The translations under genes and the position numbers were made by a program. Positions 54,727 through 63,526 of a stretch of DNA of 64,000 nt are shown here, piece by piece; position 1 is the first letter of the stretch, and every line of letters starts with the position of its first letter. The stretch lies in assembly GCA_965248255.1 (NCBI GenBank), contig CBDFIW010000003.1:2418001-2482000 (forward strand), given 5' to 3'. Under the pieces are notes generated by a model. That model saw nothing but the letters and a program-made list of their open reading frames with translations, was not told where the DNA came from and did no database searches. The DNA comes from JAKZVK01 sp965248255 (lineage in GTDB: Bacteria; Acidobacteriota; Terriglobia; Bryobacterales; UBA6623).

Positions 54727-55688
54727 ACCAACAGGCCTCCGTGGCCCAACGAGGAGACCTCGCCGGCGGAAAGGCGGTAGCTGGCCAGTAGGGGAGGAAG
54801 GACCAGGTCAATTACGTTGGGTTTGGGGGAGCGGAAGCATCCGGGAGCCGCTACAACCGGAACATCGCCTGCGTAGCTGAGAAGCAAGAGATTGCCGGGT
54901 TCGACCGGAGCCAGGAAGCTCTCGACGCTGCAACCCACTTTGCTCATGGCTCGACCTATCACGTCTTCGGGTCCGGCAGGCGCCGTTGTCGAAGCCATGA
55001 GCACGAGCGTCGGCCTTGCCCGCAACAGGTGATCAAGCGCCCTGGCCACGGCTGCCTCCTGCTCGAGCGCGGAAAGAACGAACGAAGCGGAGGTTCCCAG
55101 GCGCTCGAGGCGGGTCCTCATGATTCCCTCAAAGAGTTGCCGGGCACGGTCCCCCTGACGGGGATCGCTGTACAGCACGGCGACCGTAGGGTTCCGAATG
55201 GGGCGGGCTTGCAGGACGGGGCCCTTGTTCTTCGCCAGCCGCAGTGTTCGCTCGAAACTTTTCTTGGGTACGGCGAAAGGAGTGCTTTTGACGCTTGCCA
55301 GGCGCTGCCCGCGCGCGATGAAGGAGAGGTTGGGCATCGTCGCGACGCTGACGCATCCCGACTGATTGATCTCTCTGAGCACGTTTTCGTCCAGCAGGAG
55401 ACAAGAATTCTCGGTGGCAAAGAGGTTCGCCCGTCCGCCGGCGCTTAGCCGGACCTCCATAGCACCGCAGGCGGCTTCGGAGGCGATGCGAAGGCCGGCT
55501 TCGTCTTCGGGCACCTCTCCTTCCTCCAGAACCGCGACGCGCACCTGGTCGTGTCCCTCCAGGTTCAGGATCCGAATGTCTTCCTCGCTGATCTGATGAC
55601 CTTTGGCCATCAGCTTCTTGCCCGAGGGCTGGAAGATGGGATCGCACAGTAGTCGTCCCACCGCACTCTTGACCTGCACGGCTTGCAT
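54723..55688 (-). CDS. Molybdopterin-binding domain protein
   Basis: A 321-residue protein. The N-terminal ~150 residues resemble the swapped domain of MoeA-like proteins (VGRLLCDPIFQPSGKKLMAKGHQISEEDIRILNLEG). The C-terminal half has a MoaB/MogA-like fold (NPTVAVLYSDPRQGDRARQLFEG, LVLMASTTAPAGPEDVIGRAMSKVG, VEPGNLLLLSYAGDVPVVAAPGCFRSPKPNVIDLVLPPLLA). It probably belongs with Mo-cofactor handling and complements the moeA-moaC pair at 26.8-28.5 kb. The ATG at 55688 is preferred; the frame runs to 55739. Its stop lies in a hairpin repeat. Confidence 0.78.
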   Translation of the reverse strand: MQAVQVKSAVGRLLCDPIFQPSGKKLMAKGHQISEEDIRILNLEGHDQVRVAVLEEGEVPEDEAGLRIASEAACGAMEVRLSAGGRANLFATENSCLLLDENVLREINQSGCVSVATMPNLSFIARGQRLASVKSTPFAVPKKSFERTLRLAKNKGPVLQARPIRNPTVAVLYSDPRQGDRARQLFEGIMRTRLERLGTSASFVLSALEQEAAVARALDHLLRARPTLVLMASTTAPAGPEDVIGRAMSKVGCSVESFLAPVEPGNLLLLSYAGDVPVVAAPGCFRSPKPNVIDLVLPPLLASYRLSAGEVSSLGHGGLLV

Positions 55689-56093
55689 CCTCACGATTCT
55701 GCCTCCTTGGGTGACCGCAAGACCTCTTCGAGCGCACAATGGCCGTTCGAGGGTAGGTAATTCGTCTTAAGACTATGTTTATACACTAAAGTGTTCATAT
55801 TATGACAAACAAAGTACTGATTGTGAATAGAACTTTACAATTTATTAACTTCGCCAAGTGCAACTGGCAGGAATGGGCGCTGCTCTCAAGGCCGTGAGAC
55901 CCTAGGCCAGGCCCCGGCTCGACAGCGGCCCTTCTTGGATAACTAGCTGATTACAATATGGATAAATACCATCACGGAGCCGGATGATCCGGACGGAAAC
56001 CAGTGGTCCGACGATTGTTGGCCCGGTGGATTCGCAACACCACAAAAGTGCGTTGGTTTGTTGGGGAGGGGGGACATCGAGGTGCCGGGAGGG
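55689..56093. other. AT-rich intergenic region
   Basis: Upstream of the molybdopterin-binding gene. About 55760-55860 is markedly AT-rich for this genome and contains the dyad ACACT-AA-AGTGT (55783-55794), a candidate operator. No gene is recognised. Confidence 0.4.
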
Positions 56094-56870
56094 CTAGTCC
56101 GGGACGAGCGTGGAGCCCCGCGCGGGCCCGCCGGACAGGAGGTCTTGAAGAAGATTCGGCTGCGCTCCTGCAACGATCCGGACTTCGGGGATTCCGTTGC
56201 GAACACCGTCCGCGGCGGCGCGCAGCTTGGCCTCCATGCCCCCGCTGGCCACGCCGGCTCCGATCAGGTTGAAGGCCTCGGCGGCGGTCAATCGAGAGAG
56301 GAGGCGGCCTTGTTCATCAAGCACTCCCTCGACATCGGTGAGGAAGACAAGACGATCGGCCTTGAAGGCCGTGGCACAGGCGACGGCCATTTGGTCGGCG
56401 TTGACGTTGTAGACCGCACCGCTCTTGCCACCGGCGATGCAGGCCACGACGGGCAGGTAGCCCTCGCTGGTGAGCAAGTCGAGCAGCGAAGGGTCGACGG
56501 TCTCTACTTCACCAACCGCTCCCAATTCGGGTGAGAGCCGGCGCGCCTGTACGAAGCCACCGTCGATGCCGGACAGACCTACGGCCCGCACACCGCTTTC
56601 CTGGAGGGCAGCAATCAGATGATGGTTCACCGAGCCAGCGAGAATCCGAAGCACCGCATCGAGGATTTCCGGCGGCGTCACCCGGAAGCCGCCCTGGAAC
56701 TCGCTTTTTACTCCCTGATCGTTCAAGTAGCGGCTCAATTGCTTGCCGCCACCGTGGACGATGGCGACTCGACGGTCGGCGTTGACGATCGGGCGGATCT
56801 TGCCGGCGATCGACCGCCGGGCTTCGGGCGAATCGATCAACGTCCCGCCAATCTTGACCAGCAGCTTCAC
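56094..56870 (-). CDS. argB: Acetylglutamate kinase
   Basis: Phosphorylates N-acetylglutamate in arginine synthesis. 258 residues. Conserved segments: KLLVKIGGTLID at the start, AIVHGGGKQLSRYLND, GFRVTPPEILDAVLRIL, VGLSGIDGG, NVNADQMAVACATAFKADRLVFLTDVEGVLD and GVASGGMEAKLRAAADGV. It lies 46 bases after argC on the same strand, so the two form an arginine operon. argJ and argD are not in the window. Confidence 0.95.
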   Translation of the reverse strand: MKLLVKIGGTLIDSPEARRSIAGKIRPIVNADRRVAIVHGGGKQLSRYLNDQGVKSEFQGGFRVTPPEILDAVLRILAGSVNHHLIAALQESGVRAVGLSGIDGGFVQARRLSPELGAVGEVETVDPSLLDLLTSEGYLPVVACIAGGKSGAVYNVNADQMAVACATAFKADRLVFLTDVEGVLDEQGRLLSRLTAAEAFNLIGAGVASGGMEAKLRAAADGVRNGIPEVRIVAGAQPNLLQDLLSGGPARGSTLVPD

Positions 56871-56916
56871 GCGCGTTCCTGTTGGGTGGGATGCACCTGT
56901 GGAGGACCGGCGGGTC

Positions 56917-57927
56917 CTACAACAACGCCTCGGTTTCGGGGAAACCCAGCATGAGATTCATGTTCTGCACGGCCTGTCCCGCGGCCCCTTTGACGAGGTT
57001 GTCGATGGCGGCGACGATCACCACGCGGCGCGTCGCGGGATCGACCCGGATGCCGAGGTCACAGAAGTTGGTATGGTTCACCGATTGTAGGCTGGGCAGC
57101 TCGCCGTCCGGGAAGATCCGAACGAAGGGCTCCTGCCCGTACGCCTTGCGGTAAACGGCCTCGATATCGTCCCTCGTGAGCGACTCGGTCGTGCGTACGT
57201 AGATGGTTTCGAGGATGCCGCGGTGGACGGGCAGAAGCTGCGCCGTGAAGCTGAACTCATGCTCTTCCAGGTCCGAGGTCAACAGAACTTCGGGGACATG
57301 CCGATGAACCAGCACGGCGTAGGCGGAGAAGTTCTCGGTGACCGAACAGAAGTGTGTTTTTCCGCTGGGTTTCTTGCCGGCGCCGCTGACTCCGGATTTG
57401 GCGTCGCAGATCACGCCGGCCTCCCGGTCGAGCACTCCCTCGACGACGAGCGGCCGTAGCGCCAAATTGGCGGCCGTCGGGTAGCAACCTGGGTTCGAAA
57501 CCAAGCGCGCCACTTTGGTGACGTTGCGGAAAAACTCGGGCAGTCCGTACGCGGCTTCCGAGAGCAGGTCGGGCCGCGTGTGCTCGAACTGGTACCAGCG
57601 TTCGTAGTTGCTCACGGTACGAAGCCGAAAAGCGCCGCTTAGGTCGACGACCTTCAAGCCGCAGTCGAGCGCCTGCGGCGCCAGATTAAGGGAGACTTCG
57701 TTCGGCGTGGCCAAGAAGACCACGTCCAGGTTTCCACCCTTGAAGGTTTCCTGCGAGCACGGCAGCCGCTCAGGCCCGCCATCGAGAAAGGCGTAGTCGT
57801 CAGGCGACTGGCTGCGGTGCTCCAGCAAGACCAGCTCGACACTGGAGTGGTTTCGGAGGATCCGCACCAGCTCTGCGCCGCTATAGCCGGTGAACCCCAC
57901 GACCCCCGCTCGCACCTTTTTCGCCAT
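56917..57927 (-). CDS. argC: N-acetyl-gamma-glutamyl-phosphate reductase
   Basis: NADPH-dependent reduction of acetylglutamyl phosphate, the step after ArgB. The 336-residue protein has the Rossmann start VRAGVVGFTGYSGAELVRIL, the active-site Cys in LVSNPGCYPTAANLAL, KSGVSGAGKKPSGKTHFC and HRHVPEV. First gene of the argCB pair. Confidence 0.95.
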   Translation of the reverse strand: MAKKVRAGVVGFTGYSGAELVRILRNHSSVELVLLEHRSQSPDDYAFLDGGPERLPCSQETFKGGNLDVVFLATPNEVSLNLAPQALDCGLKVVDLSGAFRLRTVSNYERWYQFEHTRPDLLSEAAYGLPEFFRNVTKVARLVSNPGCYPTAANLALRPLVVEGVLDREAGVICDAKSGVSGAGKKPSGKTHFCSVTENFSAYAVLVHRHVPEVLLTSDLEEHEFSFTAQLLPVHRGILETIYVRTTESLTRDDIEAVYRKAYGQEPFVRIFPDGELPSLQSVNHTNFCDLGIRVDPATRRVVIVAAIDNLVKGAAGQAVQNMNLMLGFPETEALL

Positions 57928-58032
57928 TGGCTGTTGACCTGGGGTGAATTGCTCATCATACTGCCTTTGGGAGGCACGGAATGAACGGGCCGCCGGGCCC
58001 TAATCCGTCCGTAAGCTTGTCGGCGACAGAGA

Positions 58033-58371
58033 CGCCTAGTCGGCGAAGAGGACGTTTGAAGGTAGCCACGGCGCAAGCCGTGGGTAAGTGGCCAAGCGAT
58101 CTCCAGCCCCGGCAGGGGCGTTTGAGCCATCTTGCTCCCCGTGCCCGCCGGAGAGGAATGAGAAAACGGCCGGCTTCTGAAAGCTCCGCGGGCCTCTGAT
58201 CCTTATCACCCTTCGGGTGCCCAAACCGGTACCGTGATCCTCGATCTTGCAGAGCATGGGGGGCTGCTTCCATTCTCCTTCGCCCCTGCCGGGGCTCCCT
58301 GGTATGCGGGTGCCGCGTTCCCACGGCTTGCGCCGTGGGCTATTTTCCAACGTCCGCTTCGCGGACTAGGT
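58033..58371. repeat. Nested inverted repeats (CCACGGCGCAAGCCGTGG family)
   Basis: Outer arms 58033-58083 and 58320-58371 are inverted copies of one ~50-bp unit: CCTAGTC-CGCGAAG-GGACGTT followed by AGCC-CACGGCGCAAGCCGTG. Inner arms AGCCCCGGCAGGGGCG (58104-58119) and CGCCCCTGCCGGGGCT (58281-58296) also match. A related unit with CGTCCGCTTCGCGGACT lies at 59636-59735. Confidence 0.7.
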
Positions 58372-58443
58372 TCCTCGGCTATCCGCAACCTTACGTACGG
58401 ATTCCGGGCCGGGGCGGACAGAAGTCTGAAACTAAGTACACTG

Positions 58444-58521
58444 TTTCACTAATACGGTCACGTATCTGAGAGGGCATCCGCCGCCCTCCCTGGGCGGGCA
58501 GGCACGGGGGCCTGCCCCTAC
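58444..58521 (-). repeat. GTAGGGG hairpin repeat, full-length copy
   Basis: Tail ACGGTCACGTATCTGAG then CCTGGGCGGG, hairpin and CCTGCCCCTAC. It ends 24 bases before the amidohydrolase start. Confidence 0.72.
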
Positions 58522-58545
58522 TGGCTCGATTCCAGACCAACAGCC

Positions 58546-59475
58546 ATGCCAACCCTGAATCGCCGCAGCTTCCTCGCCACCCTGGCTGCCTCCGCGGCCT
58601 GCTCCCAGGAGATGACCGAGCCGGAAGTCGAGACGCAGGCTCCCGAGCCGATCCTTGACCTTCACACCCACACGCGGCATCTGGGCCGGACCAACGATCA
58701 ACTGATTGCTCACGAGAAGGGGTTGGGAGTGACGAAGAGCGTCCTGTTGCCGGGGGCCGGCTGGCTGCTCGAGCGCATCGGCGACAACGAGGAATGCGCG
58801 GCTTTGCTTGGTAGCGAGGAGCACGACTTCGTGCTGTTCGTGAACGCCGACCCGGCCGAGCCCCATGCGATCGAGACGCTTTCCACTTACCTCGACCGGG
58901 GAGGCATCGGTATCGGAGAGCAGAAGTTCGCCGTTGCAGTCGACTCGAACGAGATGCGAGCAGTCTTCGATTTGGCACGCGACCGCCGGATACCCGTGCT
59001 ACTCCATTTCGAGCATGAAAAGTACAATCTGGGGATCGAGAATCTGTCCAAGATTCTCGAGGCCTACCCGGATGTGAACTTCATCGGCCACGCGCAGACG
59101 TGGTGGGGCAACATCAGCGCGGACCTCGACCCGACGGTCATGTACCCGAAGGGTCCGGTGAAGCCGGGCGGTCTAACGGATCGCCTCTTGGCCGACTATC
59201 CCAACATCTACGGCGACTTGGCAGCGGGGTCGGGTCTCAACGCCATGACACGCGACGAGGAGTTCACACGCGGCTTCCTCGATCGACACGCCGACAAGCT
59301 CATCTGGGGGAGCGACTGCCCATGCCATGACGGCAAGGGCGCCGGACGCCGAGACGGCCGCTGCATCGGCGCGTCTTGTTTGGATGCCGTGCGGCGCTTG
59401 GCTCCCTCGAAGGAAGTGCTGGGTAAGGTTCTTTTCGGCAATGGGGCAAGAGTGCTGGCTCTGGCGTCGGCCTGA
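58546..59475 (+). CDS. Amidohydrolase family protein, exported
   Basis: An amidohydrolase-2 TIM barrel of 309 residues. The Tat-like signal NRRSFLATLAASAACSQ contains a possible lipobox cysteine. Metal-site residues: His in LDLHTHTRHLG, His in LLHFEHEKYNLG, His in FIGHAQTWWG and Asp in IWGSDCPCHDG. Such enzymes hydrolyse or decarboxylate cyclic or carboxylate substrates; the substrate here is unknown. Two CxC/Cys clusters near the end are unusual. Confidence 0.83.
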   Translation: MPTLNRRSFLATLAASAACSQEMTEPEVETQAPEPILDLHTHTRHLGRTNDQLIAHEKGLGVTKSVLLPGAGWLLERIGDNEECAALLGSEEHDFVLFVNADPAEPHAIETLSTYLDRGGIGIGEQKFAVAVDSNEMRAVFDLARDRRIPVLLHFEHEKYNLGIENLSKILEAYPDVNFIGHAQTWWGNISADLDPTVMYPKGPVKPGGLTDRLLADYPNIYGDLAAGSGLNAMTRDEEFTRGFLDRHADKLIWGSDCPCHDGKGAGRRDGRCIGASCLDAVRRLAPSKEVLGKVLFGNGARVLALASA

Positions 59476-59504
59476 GCGGCGGAGTCGCGCTCAGTAAGTA
59501 TCGG

Positions 59505-59582
59505 CGTTCGCAAGTTCGTTCACGTATCTGAGGGGGCATCGGCCGGCATCCCGGGCCGGCGGGCACGGGGGCCCGCCCCCAC
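59505..59582 (-). repeat. GTAGGGG hairpin repeat, full-length copy
   Basis: Contains CACGTATCTGAGGGGGCATC, GGCATCCCGGG and the hairpin GGGCACGGGGGCCC, ending CCCCCACC instead of CCCCTAC. It lies 30 bases after the amidohydrolase stop. Confidence 0.72.
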
Positions 59583-59635
59583 CCTTCTCGAGAAGCGTGT
59601 GCCGGCGGAAACTTCGTGCGGAGTCTTGATTCCTG

Positions 59636-59735
59636 CCGCCCCTTCGGGGCTTCAGGCGTTGTGCTGCCCCCTGACCCAGGGCTGATCGCCCTGGGCTACT
59701 ATCCTTCCGTCCGCTTCGCGGACTCGCCTCCTGTT
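59636..59735. repeat. Hairpin cluster related to the 58033-58371 repeat
   Basis: GCCCCTTCGGGGC, CCCAGGGCTGATCGCCCTGGG and CGTCCGCTTCGCGGACT hairpins in series. The last matches the unit at 58352-58368. Confidence 0.6.
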
Positions 59736-59748
59736 TGGTCCGTAGCGG

Positions 59749-59827
59749 CGTTCACAAGTTCGGTGACGTGCCTGAGTGGGGCATTGGCCGGCATCCCGGG
59801 CGGGCGTGCACGGGGACCCGCCCCTAC
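59749..59827 (-). repeat. GTAGGGG hairpin repeat, full-length copy
   Basis: CGTTCACAAGTTCGGTGACG, then GAGTGGGGCATTGGCCGG, CATCCCGGGCGGGC and CCCGCCCCTAC. It lies 30 bases after the PhyH gene end (minus strand). Confidence 0.75.
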
Positions 59828-59857
59828 AATCGAGAGGCGTGTGCGGGTGGCCAACAG

Positions 59858-60805
59858 TTAGGGCAATGCCTTCAACGGCTGGGCGGCGCGCATGTCGGCG
59901 TAGCCGCGGCCCTTCGTTCCGGCCGGATCGGGACCAAAGTAGCGCGGGTCGTCGGCTGAGTGGGCCGCGGGCTGGAAGCGCACATCAAACGAAAGACGCA
60001 CGCGCCCGATCGGGGAGCGATTGTCGAACGAGCCGTGCAGAGTGAAGCCGATGAAGACGACCAGATCGCCCGTTTGAAAGTTCGCGGTCAGAAGCCGGCT
60101 TCCGCGCCGCCGGGCGAGGTCGATCGGGTGATAGGCATTGACCCGTTCATAGGCGGCCTTTTGCACGACTTCGTTCGAGCGGTCGGCTTGGTAGTCAACG
60201 TTGCGGATCGGGTCGATCAGGTCGGTGAAGCGATGGGCGCCCTCGACAATCATGAGCGGACCGTCGCTGATCGGCACGTCACCGAGTGGGACCCAGGCCG
60301 TGTAGATACGATCGGATCCGCCGGCAAAGAAGGGGTAGTCGTAGTGAGGGCGTGTGGCGTTGCCGACGGCGGTCGGGCGCAGGTAGATCAAGTCATGCGG
60401 CCGTGCCGGCTCGCCAAAGACTGCGCCCAGGATTTGGCGCAGCCGCGGCCCGTGACTGAGGCGCCGGAGCATCGGACCCTCGCTGACCGACTTCCAAAAC
60501 GCACCTAAATTCGGCTCGATCCGCTGCCGGTGACTGCCGCCACCGGCGATGCCGTCCACTGCCGGCGAGCGGATTTCGCCGACGGCCGCCAACCGCTGGA
60601 ACACTTCTTCGCGGGCGGTGATGACTTCGTCCCTATCCAGCACGCCGCGCAAGAAAAGGTAGCCGTCACGCTCGAGAATGTCGCCCGGCGCCCCTGCGTC
60701 GGACGCGGATGCGGGTGTTTCGCCCAGGTGGCCCAGGAGGCTTGCCGGTACCGTACGTCCTTGAATTGTCTGTTTTCTCAAAACGAACTTGTTGTCAATC
60801 GGCAA
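59858..60805 (-). CDS. Phytanoyl-CoA dioxygenase family (PhyH) protein
   Basis: A non-haem Fe(II)/2-oxoglutarate oxygenase. The facial triad is visible: His-x-Asp in RPHYDYPFFAGG and the distal His in IGFTLHGSFDN, with Arg in GRVRLSFDVRFQP for 2-oxoglutarate. The N-terminal ~45 residues precede GDILERDGYLFLRGVLDRDEV. 315 residues. Last gene of a VOC-SDR-PhyH operon with an 11-base overlap, suggesting oxidative breakdown of a small organic substrate. Confidence 0.88.
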   Translation of the reverse strand: MPIDNKFVLRKQTIQGRTVPASLLGHLGETPASASDAGAPGDILERDGYLFLRGVLDRDEVITAREEVFQRLAAVGEIRSPAVDGIAGGGSHRQRIEPNLGAFWKSVSEGPMLRRLSHGPRLRQILGAVFGEPARPHDLIYLRPTAVGNATRPHYDYPFFAGGSDRIYTAWVPLGDVPISDGPLMIVEGAHRFTDLIDPIRNVDYQADRSNEVVQKAAYERVNAYHPIDLARRRGSRLLTANFQTGDLVVFIGFTLHGSFDNRSPIGRVRLSFDVRFQPAAHSADDPRYFGPDPAGTKGRGYADMRAAQPLKALP

Positions 60806-61595
60806 TCGAAATCACGTTCGCGGCGCCGCCGTCGACCGGAATCGTCGTTCCCGTGATATAGGAGGAGGCATCGCAGGCCAAGAACACCGCGACTCCGGCG
60901 ACGTCGCCGGCCTCCCCCCAGCGCCCGAGGGGCACTCGCTCGAGCACCTTCGCTGACTTGACAGGGTCGCGCTGAAGCGCGGCGGTCATCGGCGTGCGCA
61001 TCCAGCCGGGTGCGATGGCGTTGACGCGAACGCCGCACTGGCCCCACTCCGCGGCCAAGTCGCGGGTCAAGGCGACGATGGCGCCTTTGGTCAGGCCGTA
61101 GACGGAGCCGCCGCGGCCCAGGCCCACCACACCGCCGCCTAGGGCCGAAAGGTTGATGATGCTCCCGGAACGCTGCTCGACCATAGGCTTGCCGACCGCG
61201 CCGGCCATGTAGAACGCGCCGCGCACGTTGACGGCCAGCACGTCGTCGATGTCCCGCTCGGAGAAATCGAGGGGCGAGGCCCGGCGGTGAATGCCCGCGT
61301 TGTTGACGAGCACATCGATGCGACCGTGGTCGTTGAGCACGCCGTTGATACGGGCGTCCACCTGCCCGCGGTCCGTGACATCGCAAACAGCCGACTCGAC
61401 GAGGCCGGAACTACTTTCCGACGAGATGCGTTCCGCTGTCACCGCGAGGCCGTCTGCGTTGGCGTCGACCATGATCGTCGTCGCACCGTGATGAGTCAGC
61501 GCCCGCGCGATGGCTTCACCCAGACCCTGGGCCGCTCCGGTTACGACCGCGACCTTACCTGTGAGATCAAACAGGGTGGGCGGGTTCGCGTTCAT
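60795..61595 (-). CDS. Short-chain dehydrogenase/reductase
   Basis: A classical SDR of 266 residues: cofactor motif TGAAQGLGEAIA, NNAG in VLVNNAGIHRRA, catalytic Ser in IINLSALGGG, and YGLTK as YxxxK (GSVYGLTKGAIVAL). The acid in VMVDANADG following beta-2 suggests NAD preference. It overlaps both the VOC gene (4 bases) and the PhyH gene. Substrate unknown, an alcohol or ketone. Confidence 0.93.
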   Translation of the reverse strand: MNANPPTLFDLTGKVAVVTGAAQGLGEAIARALTHHGATTIMVDANADGLAVTAERISSESSSGLVESAVCDVTDRGQVDARINGVLNDHGRIDVLVNNAGIHRRASPLDFSERDIDDVLAVNVRGAFYMAGAVGKPMVEQRSGSIINLSALGGGVVGLGRGGSVYGLTKGAIVALTRDLAAEWGQCGVRVNAIAPGWMRTPMTAALQRDPVKSAKVLERVPLGRWGEAGDVAGVAVFLACDASSYITGTTIPVDGGAANVISIAD

Positions 61596-62086
61596 TCCGG
61601 CTCCCGCACTGGCGGCTGGAACAGCTCGATGGTGTAGCCGTCGGGGTCGGAGAGATAGACGACGGTGCCTCCCTTGTTGGGTCCGGCGGTGATGGTCACG
61701 GGTTCGGACTTAAACGCCACCCCCTGGGCCTTCAGATCCGAATGGCAGGCGTGGAAGTCGTTCACCAGGAGGCATAGGTGGGAGCTGCCCGGGCGGTTCG
61801 TCGCCGGGTCGCCGGGCGCTCCCTCGTGACTGAGGTACTGGACGACTTCGAGGGTCTGTCGGCTCTGCGGTGACACTTGGAACGACGCGACGCTGAGCGC
61901 AACGCCCGGGTAGCCGGTCTGCTGACCCACGTAGTCGGCATCGACTCTTGGACGGCGGCGGATCATGGTCATACCGAGTACATCCCGATAGAACAAGATC
62001 GAGCGCTCGATGTCACTCACAGTGAGGCCGACGTGATGCATACGGGTGAGACGCCAAGCTGCTACTTGATCATCAGACTGTTTCAT
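61592..62086 (-). CDS. VOC (glyoxalase/dioxygenase) family protein
   Basis: A 164-residue vicinal-oxygen-chelate protein with two beta-alpha-beta-beta-beta modules: MHHVGLTVSDIERSILFYRDVLGM, then SSHLCLLVNDFHACHSDLKAQG and VVYLSDPDGYTIELFQPP. Likely metal ligands are His in MHHVGL, His in SSHLCL and Glu in TIELFQ. First gene of the operon with the SDR (ATGA overlap). Confidence 0.9.
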   Translation of the reverse strand: MKQSDDQVAAWRLTRMHHVGLTVSDIERSILFYRDVLGMTMIRRRPRVDADYVGQQTGYPGVALSVASFQVSPQSRQTLEVVQYLSHEGAPGDPATNRPGSSHLCLLVNDFHACHSDLKAQGVAFKSEPVTITAGPNKGGTVVYLSDPDGYTIELFQPPVREPE

Positions 62087-62136
62087 CGGGAGGGCTCAGC
62101 CTATGTTGGCATGAGGGGCGCGGTGTTTGAAACTGT

Positions 62137-63171
62137 TTAGTCTGGGCGCTCTAGGTGTTGATTGATAAACGCCAAGGCAGACTCGTAGGCGGCGTCAATG
62201 ACTTGCGGGTCGCCTCCACCCAGGCCGTGCTCGCCGCCTGGGATGGTGACGAGTTCGTGCTCGACGCCGTGTGCCTTCAACCGCTCGGCCATCATGACGG
62301 ATTGCTCGTAGGGTACGTCAGTGTCTTCAGTGCCGTGGATGAGCATCGTCGGAGGATAGTCCGCCGTGACGTTCCGCACCGGCATGTAGGGGACGAACTG
62401 GTCGACGTCGCCGCGGGGGTCCCAGCCGGAGACCGCCCTGGGCCAAGTCCCGCGTTGGCGGCAATGTTGATAGAAGGCGCTGCCGTTGCCTTGCCGGTCG
62501 CGTGAGTCGGAGACGGGCGGGCCGCTGACCTGTTGGTAGGCTTCGTCTTTGCTCATTGTGATGCGGTGGTGGCGTGCGTGGGGGCTCTGTGTGCTGTACC
62601 AGTCGCCGACCAGATCGCCGTAGCCCCAGAAGGCCACGAGCACCGTGGGACGGGGTTGCACCCGGAAGCCGGAAGTGAGGGTGAGGTAGCCTCCGGCAGA
62701 GCCGCCCATGACGGCGATCTTGGTTGTGTCGGCTTGGAACAGGGCCGGACCCTTCTCGCGCACCCAGGCGAAGGCGTCTTCGAGGTCCTCGATGATGGCC
62801 GGCAGTTGAGTTTCGGGGGCCAGGCGGTAGTCGATCGAGACCAGTACGTAGCCGGCGTCCAAGACCATGTCTTTGACGCGCTGGTTGATGCCTTCCCGAT
62901 GGCCGTTGATGAGGGCGCCGCCATGGATCCAGACGACTACGGGGCGCGTGACGCCGTCGTCGGGGCGATGGACGTCCGCCTTGACATCCAGCGTCCCGGC
63001 TTTCTTGTAGATGTAGGTCGTGAGGGTGATTTCGGGGCGTTCCGGGGCCTCCGGGACTTGCAGCGCCTGCGTACAGGCGGTGGCGAAAAGGCCCAGCGAA
63101 ACGAGCCCGGCGGCGACAAGCCGAAGGAAGGCGCGAAGGTGGATCAGTATAGTTAACAATTCCACTCCCAA
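62137..63171 (-). CDS. Alpha/beta-hydrolase (HSL/BD-FAE-like esterase), exported
   Basis: Oxyanion-hole motif WIHGGALING, nucleophile Ser in AVMGGSAGGYLTL, Asp in HGTEDTDVPYEQS and His in PGGEHGLGGG form a complete catalytic set. The N-terminus (LVAAGLVSLGLFATACTQ) is a signal peptide with a probable lipoprotein cysteine. The start is a TTG at 63171; a GTG at 63165 is equally possible. Substrate unknown. It lies 50 bases upstream of the VOC operon on the same strand, so it may belong to it. Confidence 0.86.
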   Translation of the reverse strand: MGVELLTILIHLRAFLRLVAAGLVSLGLFATACTQALQVPEAPERPEITLTTYIYKKAGTLDVKADVHRPDDGVTRPVVVWIHGGALINGHREGINQRVKDMVLDAGYVLVSIDYRLAPETQLPAIIEDLEDAFAWVREKGPALFQADTTKIAVMGGSAGGYLTLTSGFRVQPRPTVLVAFWGYGDLVGDWYSTQSPHARHHRITMSKDEAYQQVSGPPVSDSRDRQGNGSAFYQHCRQRGTWPRAVSGWDPRGDVDQFVPYMPVRNVTADYPPTMLIHGTEDTDVPYEQSVMMAERLKAHGVEHELVTIPGGEHGLGGGDPQVIDAAYESALAFINQHLERPD

Positions 63172-63526
63172 GGGTCATGGCGCCGGACCCTATCTTCAAG
63201 AACTCGCCGAGTTCATGTCGCGGAACATGACCAGTCCCAAGCGCGGCGAGCCAAGAATAGCATGGCAAGTCTCCGGTGGTCAGCGGTGAGGATACGTCCC
63301 AGATCCGTACATAAGCTAGGGAGTGTGTGTCGTCATGCAGTGATGACTCGACGGGGGGAGCGGGAAGAGAGTGGATGGGTTTGGGGTTGGCTCACCCGCC
63401 GGGTGTTGAGGGTAGAAAACTTCAAAGGCAGCGGCTGGGGCTGCGGACTCGTTAATGTGTGTCGATCTGCCGACCCAGCAAGGGTCGAACAATCCTAGCC
63501 CATGGATTCATCCATGGGTTCCGAAC
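63172..63526. other. Intergenic region before the second IS1202-like element
   Basis: No gene recognised. A perfect palindromic hairpin, CCCATGGAT/ATCCATGGG (63499-63518), lies just before the element. Confidence 0.5.

Larger units (their letters stand above)
57928..58545. other. Repeat-rich intergenic region
   Basis: Between divergent argC and the amidohydrolase. Contains a nested inverted-repeat block (58033-58371) and a full-length GTAGGGG-type repeat (58444-58521). Open frames here translate hairpin repeats and are not credible genes. Confidence 0.6.

Noticed and set aside
58033..59827. CRISPR-like array
   Set aside because: Repeats are hairpins of varying size and orientation without regular spacers or cas genes.
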